From an uncultured Sphingomonas sp. (GTDB taxonomy: Bacteria; Pseudomonadota; Alphaproteobacteria; Sphingomonadales; Sphingomonadaceae): 42,439 nucleotides of DNA. The translations under genes were made by a program, and so were the position numbers. The notes under the pieces were generated by a model. That model was not told the DNA's origin. It saw only the letters and a program-made list of their open reading frames with translations, and did no database searches. Position 1 is the stretch's first letter; each line of letters starts with the position of its first letter. This document shows positions 34,357-40,766 of the stretch, piece after piece. Where the stretch lies: NCBI RefSeq assembly GCF_937859915.1, contig NZ_CALMAW010000033.1, forward strand, positions 54,786-97,224, written 5' to 3'.

Positions 34357-35883
34357 ATGCCGATCAACGCCGCCGCGATCACCCCCGAGCAGACCGCGCC
34401 TATCCCCGCCGCGATGAGCCGTCGCGACGTGAATTTCGCGATGGCGGGGCTGACGCTCTCGCTGTTCGTCGCTGGTCTGTCGAACCTCGTCGTGCTCACC
34501 GCGATGCCACGCATCGTGGCCGAGCTTCATGGCGGGCAGGCCTCCTACACGTGGATCGTCACCTCTTCGATGCTGGCGATCACGGTCTGCACCCCGTTTT
34601 GGGGCCGCATGTCGGACATGCTGGATAAAAAGCGGCTGCTGCAGCTGTGCGTGGCGGGCTATGTCGTCTCGTCGATGATCGCAGGCTTCGCCGGTGCGAC
34701 ATGGGTGATCATCGTCTGTCGTATCGGGATCGGCGTCTGCGCGGCGGGCATCATCGTGTTCATGCAGGCGATCGCCGCGCAGATCACCACCCCGCGACAC
34801 CGCGCGCGCTGGATCGGCTACCGGAGCGCGGCGATGTCCGTCGCGACCGTCGGCGCACCGACGCTGGGCGGGGTGCTTGCGCAGCATCTCGGCTGGCGGG
34901 CCTGCTTCTTCGTCGGCGTGCCGCCCGCGATCGTCGCGATCCTGATGACCCAGTTCACGCTCCGTCTGCCGCCGCCCGTCGCGCAGGGCAGTCGACGGAT
35001 CGATTGGCCGGGCGCGCTGCTCGTGTCCGGCGGGCTTGTCACGCTGATGCTGTGGGTATCGCTCGTCGGGCCGGATCGGGGCTGGGGGTCGCTGCCAGCG
35101 GGTCTGACGCTTGCGGCGGCATTGGTGGCGCTCACGGCCGGTATCCTGGTCGAACTGCGACACCCCGCCGCGATGCTGCCGCTCGAGCTGCTGCGCGACC
35201 GACCGGTGCTGCTGTGCACGATCGCGGCGGCCGGCACGGGCTTCGCCTATTTCGGGTCGGCCGTCTTCCTCGCGATCTACCTCCAGATCGGGCGGGGATA
35301 CAGCCCGCAGACCGCCGGTCTCATGGCGCTTCCCGAAGCGGTCGCCACGGTTGGCGCGGCGCTGCTCGCCGCTCGGTTCATCTCGGGCCGCGGCCGCTAC
35401 AAGGCGGTCCTGATCGTCGGCGGCGCGATGATCTGTGCAGGCTTCGGTTTGCTCGTCTCGATCGGGACCGGCACGTCGCTGCTGTTCATCGGGCTGTGCG
35501 TCGCGCTGATCGGCGGGGGGCTCGGCGTGGTCGCGGAAAATCTGGTGCTGATCGTGCAGACGGTCGTGAGCCGGAGCAAGGCGGGATCTGCCGGCGCGCT
35601 GGTCGCCTTCTGCCGCGTGACCGGCGGTGTCACCTGCGTCGCGGCGCTGGGCACGATATTGTCCGCGCATGTCGCGTACCGACTGCGCGGTAGCGGCCTC
35701 GCCTTCGATCCGCACGCCGTGCCGAAGCTCGCGGCGCTGCCCTTTGCGGAGCGTGTCCTAGTCGAATCGGCGTATGCGGACGGCATCGCACGCGTCTATC
35801 TCGCCTGCTTCCTCGTGGCGCTGATCTTGCTCGTCAGCCTGTGCCTTTTGCCCGCGCGCAGCATCGACGAGGAAATCGACTGA
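34357..35883 (+). CDS. MFS transporter, DHA2 (EmrB/QacA) type
   Basis: A 508-residue inner-membrane carrier with about fourteen membrane segments, the DHA2 pattern. The first loop reads W-G-R-M-S-D-M-L-D-K-K-R (MFS motif A), and G-V-P-P-A-I-V-A follows the TM6 region. DHA2 proteins are usually proton-driven exporters of toxic organic compounds. Here, 7 bases after the LLM monooxygenase, it could export an intermediate or import a substrate. I chose ATG 34357, the first after the previous stop; its ribosome site is weak, suggesting coupling to the upstream gene. A compact hairpin lies 22 bases past the stop. Confidence 0.87.
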   Translation: MPINAAAITPEQTAPIPAAMSRRDVNFAMAGLTLSLFVAGLSNLVVLTAMPRIVAELHGGQASYTWIVTSSMLAITVCTPFWGRMSDMLDKKRLLQLCVAGYVVSSMIAGFAGATWVIIVCRIGIGVCAAGIIVFMQAIAAQITTPRHRARWIGYRSAAMSVATVGAPTLGGVLAQHLGWRACFFVGVPPAIVAILMTQFTLRLPPPVAQGSRRIDWPGALLVSGGLVTLMLWVSLVGPDRGWGSLPAGLTLAAALVALTAGILVELRHPAAMLPLELLRDRPVLLCTIAAAGTGFAYFGSAVFLAIYLQIGRGYSPQTAGLMALPEAVATVGAALLAARFISGRGRYKAVLIVGGAMICAGFGLLVSIGTGTSLLFIGLCVALIGGGLGVVAENLVLIVQTVVSRSKAGSAGALVAFCRVTGGVTCVAALGTILSAHVAYRLRGSGLAFDPHAVPKLAALPFAERVLVESAYADGIARVYLACFLVALILLVSLCLLPARSIDEEID

Positions 35884-35905
35884 ACGGGCGCTTGCTTATC
35901 CGACT

Positions 35906-35921
35906 GCCGGACAGTTCCGGC
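35906..35921 (+). terminator. Hairpin after the DHA2 carrier gene, possible terminator
   Basis: GCCGGA (35906-35911) pairs with TCCGGC (35916-35921) over a 4-base loop, extendable by a T-G pair. It begins 22 bases past the stop. It is GC-rich but lacks a T-run, so it may instead be part of the operator region of the next gene. Confidence 0.35.
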
Positions 35922-35938
35922 GAACGGCATAGCCGCAC

Positions 35939-35952
35939 GCGACAAATGTCGC
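35939..35952. promoter_or_regulatory. 6+2+6 bp palindrome upstream of the GPH-type carrier
   Basis: GCGACA and TGTCGC flank AA, 53 bases before the ATG at 36005. The core GACA-AA-TGTC resembles the core GGACA-AAA-TGTCC at 17732, with one base less spacing. It is an operator candidate within the 121-base gap. Confidence 0.35.
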
Positions 35953-36004
35953 AGCTTCGCACTCGCAGCAAATACGCGCACCGGCCTTCCAGGAGCGCGG
36001 TACC

Positions 36005-37429
36005 ATGAAGGACATCCGCCGCATGCCGGAACGAGATACGCGCGTCCTGTCCTTCTCCACGCTGGCCCGGTACGGCATCGGCCAGACCGGGGCGCAGGTT
36101 TTTCGTGACACGCCGGCGGCGCTGCTGCCGATCTTCATGACCACGCTGCTGGGCGTCGAGCCGTGGATGGCGGGTATCGCCGTGATCATACCGAAGCTGT
36201 GGCTGATCATCTTCGATCCCCTGGTGGGAATATGGTCCGATCGGGTCAAGGAGCGTGTCGGGCGCGGTCCGTTCCTGATCATCGGCGCGCTGCTGACCAA
36301 CATCGGCTTCATCTGCCTGTTCTCGCTGTCGGGCTTCACGAATCCGGTGGCCGCCGCCGCTGCGGTAAGCGCGATCTTCCTGCTCGCCTCGTGCGGCTTC
36401 AGCGCCTTTTCGGTGCCCTATCTGGCGATCGCGTCGGAACTGTCGAGCGACGCGCAGCAGCGCTCCAGGATCATCGCATCGCGGGTGACGTTCGCGATCC
36501 TTGGGGTGATTATCGGCGTCGGGCTCGCGCAGCCGATGATCGCGCTGTTCGGCGGCGGTTCGCATGGCTGGCGCATGATGGCCGCGATCTTCTCGGTCGT
36601 CTGCCTCGTGACAATGCTCGTGACGGCGCTGACCGTGCCCCGCCTGATCGACCGGACGCCGACCCCGGCGCAGCAGGGCGGGCTGTTCAGCCAGCTGTTC
36701 GAGGCGTTCCAGCACCGCGACTTCCGGTGGCTGACGATCACCTATCTGCTGCAATGCGTCGGCCAGGCATCGGGCTATACCGTCATCGGGTTCGTATTCT
36801 TCTACAATGTCGGCAATGTGAACCTCATCCTCCCGTTCGTTCTGATCATGTCGGTCGGCAGCGTGATCAGCCAGCCGATCTGGCTCGCGCTGGCGCGGCG
36901 TTTCGGCAACCCCGCCTGCTTCACCGCTTCCAATATCGGCTGGATCCTGCTGACCATTTCCGCCTTCACGATCAGCCCCGGCACCGACGTCCTGACGACC
37001 CTGCCTCTGCTCGGGCCGCTTTCCACGCAGCAGGTGATTCTGCTCGCGCGCGGCTTGCCGCTCGCTTTCTTCAACTCGGGATTCCTGCTGTTCGTGCTGT
37101 CGATGTTGACCGATACGATCGACCGGATCCGGCGGCGCAGCGGTCAGGTCAACGAGGGCGTGTTCTCCGGCATCTTTTCGGCAACCGAAAAGCTGTCGTT
37201 CGCGATCGCACCGCTGATCGGCGGCGTGGTGATGAGCTTGTGCGGGTTCGTCGCCTCCACCGGCGGCGCACAGGCGCAGAGCCAGGAGGCGATGACGGGC
37301 ATCCTCATGCTGTACTCGCTGATCCCGGCGGGAATCCTCACGCTCAGCGCGCTCGCCTTCACCGGCTATCTCGCCGCGGTCCGCCGCGAAACGATGGCGG
37401 GCGCCGCCGTGGCGAGTCTGCCGGCATGA
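36005..37429 (+). CDS. GPH/MelB-type cation symporter (MFS_2)
   Basis: A 474-residue inner-membrane carrier of the glycoside-pentoside-hexuronide:cation symporter family, with about twelve membrane segments. The early loop D-P-L-V-G-I-W-S-D-R-V-K-E-R-V-G-R-G-P-F is the MelB-type motif. The internal Q-V-F-R-D-T-P-A-A-L-L-P start matches a branch often seen in alphaproteobacterial catabolic loci. AGGAG lies nine bases before the ATG. Its stop overlaps the next ATG (ATGA), so it is co-translated with the second hydrolase-fold protein, and the two probably handle the same compound. Substrate may be a glycoside but can be something else. Confidence 0.84.
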   Translation: MKDIRRMPERDTRVLSFSTLARYGIGQTGAQVFRDTPAALLPIFMTTLLGVEPWMAGIAVIIPKLWLIIFDPLVGIWSDRVKERVGRGPFLIIGALLTNIGFICLFSLSGFTNPVAAAAAVSAIFLLASCGFSAFSVPYLAIASELSSDAQQRSRIIASRVTFAILGVIIGVGLAQPMIALFGGGSHGWRMMAAIFSVVCLVTMLVTALTVPRLIDRTPTPAQQGGLFSQLFEAFQHRDFRWLTITYLLQCVGQASGYTVIGFVFFYNVGNVNLILPFVLIMSVGSVISQPIWLALARRFGNPACFTASNIGWILLTISAFTISPGTDVLTTLPLLGPLSTQQVILLARGLPLAFFNSGFLLFVLSMLTDTIDRIRRRSGQVNEGVFSGIFSATEKLSFAIAPLIGGVVMSLCGFVASTGGAQAQSQEAMTGILMLYSLIPAGILTLSALAFTGYLAAVRRETMAGAAVASLPA

Positions 37430-38256
37430 CGGGCGCCCGCCCCGGGCGCGATTCCGAGGCAATGCGGCCGGTCCGCAACCGCTATGTCGATGTGCAGGCG
37501 GGCCAGGTGCACCTCCGCGAGATCGCGGGTGCCGGCGCGCCCATTCTGTTGCTGCACCAGACGGCGTCGTCGTCGGCCTGCTACCTGCCGTTGATGCGGG
37601 CATTGACGCTGCCCAATCGCCTGATTGCGATCGATACGCCGGGCTTCGGCGGCTCCTTCGATCCCGCTGGCGCACCGTCGATCGAAGATTATGCCGCGGT
37701 GATGCTCGACGTGCTGGACCAGCTCCAGGCGGGCCCGGTCCACGTCTTCGGCCACCATACCGGGGCCACGCTCGCGCTGGCGCTCGCCGCACAGGCGCCG
37801 GAGCGCGTGCGGTCCGTGATGCTGGCCGGCCCCGTCTTGATGACCGCTGCAGAGCGCGCCGCATTCGCCGCGCATTACAACCAGCCGATCGCGCCGCGCC
37901 GCGACGGGAAGCATCTGCAGACGAACTGGGATTATGCCGCCCGCTTCAATCCGGATTGCAGCGTGGAACTGCTCCATGACGAGGTCGTGGCGATGCTGCG
38001 CGCCTGGCGCGGTCGCCCGCAGGCGTACAGCGCCGTCGCCCGATACGACGAAGCGGCGACCGCCCGTGGCGTGACCCACCCGGTGCTGCTGCTCACCTCT
38101 CCCGACGATTTCTTCCATGTGCATTTCGATCGCGCCACGGCCTTGTTCCCGAATGCGCATGTTGCCGTCACCGCGGGGGGCAATTTCCAGCCGACCGCCG
38201 ATCCGGCCGGCGTTGCCAGGGCCGTCGAGCACTTCGTGGCGGACCTGCCCGGCTAA
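37426..38256 (+). CDS. Alpha/beta-hydrolase-fold protein with atypical G-x-H-T-G elbow (copy 2)
   Basis: A 276-residue alpha/beta-hydrolase-fold protein. The oxyanion strand is L-L-H-Q-T-A-S-S-S (42-50), then D-T-P-G-F-G-G-S (70-77) and the elbow F-G-H-H-T-G (108-113), with His111 at the nucleophile position. The acid region T-S-P-D-D (224-228) is present, but G-G-N-F-Q-P-T (251-257) occupies the place of the catalytic His. It shares these changes with the protein at 30679-31512, though overall similarity is moderate. ATG 37426 overlaps the carrier's stop; ATG 37462 is an alternative closer to the fold's start. Its stop overlaps the stop of the convergent FAD monooxygenase by 4 bases. Confidence 0.8.
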   Translation: MTGARPGRDSEAMRPVRNRYVDVQAGQVHLREIAGAGAPILLLHQTASSSACYLPLMRALTLPNRLIAIDTPGFGGSFDPAGAPSIEDYAAVMLDVLDQLQAGPVHVFGHHTGATLALALAAQAPERVRSVMLAGPVLMTAAERAAFAAHYNQPIAPRRDGKHLQTNWDYAARFNPDCSVELLHDEVVAMLRAWRGRPQAYSAVARYDEAATARGVTHPVLLLTSPDDFFHVHFDRATALFPNAHVAVTAGGNFQPTADPAGVARAVEHFVADLPG

Positions 38257-39395
38257 AGCGGCACCGTCGATGGATCATAGTCGAAGAGCGAGCGATCGAA
38301 AAAGGGCGCCGTGCCCACCGTGCGCTCCACCCCGATCCGCGCGAACGCGTCGCCCTGATCGGCAGACATGCGCTGGATCAGCGCGGCCCGCGGCGCTCGG
38401 CCCGTCTCGTACCGGCGGAAGGCATCCGCGCGGGGATAGGCGGACAGCGATCGCGCCAATATCACCGCGTCCTCGATCGCCAGTCCGGCGCCCAGCCCCA
38501 GGAAGGGGAGCACGGGATGCACGGCGTCACCGAGCAACGCGACGCGGCCGCGCGTCCATCCTCTCGCTGGGGCGCGATCGAACAGCGCCCATGTGAACAG
38601 CGCGCCCTCCGCTGCCGCGGCGACGATCGCGCGTGCGTCGGGATGCGCGGTGGCGAAGTGGGCGGCGAGTTCCGCCGGGTCGCCGGGGATGCTCCACCCC
38701 TCTTCGCCCCAGCCCTCGGAGCGCACGATCGCGACGCAATTGACCAATCGCCCCTTGCCGATCGTGTAGCAGGTGAGGGTGGCGTCGGCGCCGCACGTGA
38801 TCGTCACCGCTCGTCCCCGCAGCAACGGTACGGCGATCTCGGCGGGCAACATGAACCGCCAGGCGACATAGCCGGTGAAGCGCGGTGTCTCGTCGCCGAT
38901 GACATAGCGGCGGACCCGCGACTTTATGCCATCGGCGCCCAGCAACAGATCGCTCTCGATCCGGCTGCCGTCGGCGAGGATCGCGGCGACGGCGCGGTCG
39001 CCCTCGTCCACGTCGACGACGCGGGCGCCGAACCGCATCTGACAGCTGCCGTCCCGCGGCAGCGCATCGACCAGCAATGCATGGAGATCGGAGCGCAGGA
39101 GCCGGCGGGTCTGGCCGAGATGCCTATGATCGATATCGGGGGGCGCCATCGCGGCGCCGCTCGCCCAGTCGAGGATCACCGGCGGAAAGGACATCTCCGC
39201 CTTCTGTTCGAACGCCGCCTCGAGCCCGAGAAATCGAAGCCCGGCCCGCGCGCTGGGCGCGATCGTGAGGCCGGCTCCACTGGCCGCAAAGGCTGGCGCC
39301 TGTTCGCACAGCGTCACCGTCCAGCCGTCGCGGAGCATGGCCAAAGCGACCGATATCCCGGCGATCCCCCCGCCAACGATCGTGACACGACCCAT
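38253..39395 (-). CDS. Class A FAD-dependent aromatic monooxygenase-like protein
   Basis: A 380-residue cytoplasmic flavoprotein of the salicylate/para-hydroxybenzoate hydroxylase group, which inserts one oxygen into an activated ring using NAD(P)H. The three fingerprints are the dinucleotide fold G-G-G-I-A-G (residues 8-13), the DG motif G-A-D-G-I-K-S-R (153-160) and the GD motif L-L-G-D-A-V-H-P (287-294). Length fits the family. I chose ATG 39395 because GGGAG precedes it and the fold starts at once; ATG 39419 is eight codons earlier with no ribosome site. It is divergent from the VOC gene (165-base gap) and converges on the second hydrolase-fold gene. Confidence 0.88.
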   Translation of the reverse strand: MGRVTIVGGGIAGISVALAMLRDGWTVTLCEQAPAFAASGAGLTIAPSARAGLRFLGLEAAFEQKAEMSFPPVILDWASGAAMAPPDIDHRHLGQTRRLLRSDLHALLVDALPRDGSCQMRFGARVVDVDEGDRAVAAILADGSRIESDLLLGADGIKSRVRRYVIGDETPRFTGYVAWRFMLPAEIAVPLLRGRAVTITCGADATLTCYTIGKGRLVNCVAIVRSEGWGEEGWSIPGDPAELAAHFATAHPDARAIVAAAAEGALFTWALFDRAPARGWTRGRVALLGDAVHPVLPFLGLGAGLAIEDAVILARSLSAYPRADAFRRYETGRAPRAALIQRMSADQGDAFARIGVERTVGTAPFFDRSLFDYDPSTVPL

Positions 39396-39560
39396 TCCAC
39401 CGTCTCCCGCCTTCGCCATCGGCGAAGACTGTTCCCGTATCCCGTCCCGCGGCCATCGTCGGCACGCCGGTGGCCGACAGGCGGAGAGTGCGGCGGCGGC
39501 CTTTTACGCGCGGTATGCAGGGCGCGAAGCTGCGCGGAAGAGCGAACGGAGGAGGTCGGG

Positions 39561-40574
39561 TTGAGCGGCATCGAGGAAGTCATCCTGAGCGTGTTCGACG
39601 TTGACCGCGCCTGCGCGCCGCTGGTCGCGCTCGGAGGCTATCGCCGCGTCGATCTGCCCGACGCATCGGCAAGCCAGGCTGCGGCATGGCAGGTGCCGGC
39701 GGGCTGCGCGCGGATCGAACAGGTCCTGCTCGTGCCGCCCGGCGGCACGCGCGGCGCCTTGCGCGTCGTCTGCTTCCATGGGCTGGAACGCACGCTGATC
39801 CGGCCCAGCCAACGGACATGGGACACCGGCGGCATCTTCGATCTCGATATCTTTTCCAGGGATGTGCGATCGACCTACCGGCGGCTGCAGCAGGAGTATG
39901 GCTGGACCGCGTTCGGCGAGCCCGTCGACTATGTGATGGGCGAATTCGACGTGACGCAGGTCGTCGCGATCGGCCCGGACGGGCTCGTGCTCGCCATCAT
40001 CGAGCCGCACACGCCGCCGTCCTTCGCGCTGCCGCCGTTCGAGGCGATGTCCCGTATCTTCAACTCGACGCAGATGGTGCGGAGCATCGACGCCGCCCTG
40101 GCTTTCTACTGCGGAACGCTCGGCTGGAAGGCCATGGTCGACATGACGATCGACGATGCCGTGGAGCCGGGCGCCGACGTCTTGGGCGTACCGATGCCGG
40201 CTGCGCGAACCTGCGCACGGCGTGTCGCCATCGTGCATCCCGAAGGTGTGAACGACGGCTCGATCGAACTCATCGAGATCGCCGGGTTCGAAGGACGGGA
40301 TTATGCGGACCGTGCCGTCGCGCCGAATGTCGGCCTGTTGACGCTCCGGCTGTCGGTCTCGGCGATCCGCGCCTATGCGCAGGAGATTGCCGATCGCGGG
40401 GCGATATTCCATTCCCCCCTCGGCCTGGTCGAAACCGCGCCCTACGGCCCTGTCCTGTCCTTTTCGGTACGCGCGCCCGACGGTGCGATCCTGGATTTTC
40501 ACGAACCGGCGTCGCGCGATGCCGAGATGAAGAGGGGCGGCGTCCTATCGACCGACGTTCCGCCTGTCGGATAG
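39561..40574 (+). CDS. Two-module VOC-superfamily protein (dioxygenase/glyoxalase-like)
   Basis: A 337-residue protein with two vicinal-oxygen-chelate modules, about residues 1-155 and 165-325. The second opens with F-N-S-T-Q-M-V-R-S-I-D-A-A-L-A-F-Y, the usual beta-alpha start, and ends with A-I-L-D-F-H-E-P. The His expected as first metal ligand of many VOC enzymes is not at the start of either module, so metal binding is uncertain. I chose the TTG at 39561 because GGAGGAGG lies directly upstream and the first beta-strand (E-E-V-I-L-S-V-F-D-V) follows; no ATG fits. Ring-cleaving dioxygenase, isomerase and lyase remain possible. It sits between a hydroxylase and a TonB receptor gene. Confidence 0.72.
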   Translation: MSGIEEVILSVFDVDRACAPLVALGGYRRVDLPDASASQAAAWQVPAGCARIEQVLLVPPGGTRGALRVVCFHGLERTLIRPSQRTWDTGGIFDLDIFSRDVRSTYRRLQQEYGWTAFGEPVDYVMGEFDVTQVVAIGPDGLVLAIIEPHTPPSFALPPFEAMSRIFNSTQMVRSIDAALAFYCGTLGWKAMVDMTIDDAVEPGADVLGVPMPAARTCARRVAIVHPEGVNDGSIELIEIAGFEGRDYADRAVAPNVGLLTLRLSVSAIRAYAQEIADRGAIFHSPLGLVETAPYGPVLSFSVRAPDGAILDFHEPASRDAEMKRGGVLSTDVPPVG

Positions 40575-40590
40575 TCGCGACCTTTAGTGA

Positions 40591-40612
40591 CGATAGGAAT
40601 GATCGCCTATCG
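40591..40612. promoter_or_regulatory. Inverted repeat upstream of the TonB receptor gene
   Basis: CGATAGG (40591-40597) and CCTATCG (40606-40612) form a perfect 7-bp inverted repeat with an 8-base spacer, between the VOC stop and the receptor start. The right arm overlaps CTATCGGATAG (40607-40617), itself nearly palindromic. It may be an operator or a weak terminator for the VOC gene; there is no T-run. Confidence 0.4.
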
Positions 40613-40766
40613 GATAGAAAACACATATTCGCAACGCGAAGACCTGCAAGCAACGCACGGGCATTCCGCAAATAACCGAAGAGCGAATAGCCGCCGCCTA
40701 CCGATTGCGCCCGTCTATTGCTGCATCGCACCCTAACCGTCCAGGCAAAAGCCGGTAAGGGGGATC

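Noticed and set aside
36163..37425. 421-codon in-frame extension ahead of the second hydrolase-fold protein
   Set aside because: This stretch overlaps the GPH carrier in another frame and is Arg/Pro-rich shadow. The real start overlaps the carrier's stop at 37426.
38517..39560. In-frame extension ahead of the VOC protein
   Set aside because: It is antisense to the FAD monooxygenase. A strong ribosome site before the TTG at 39561 marks the true start.
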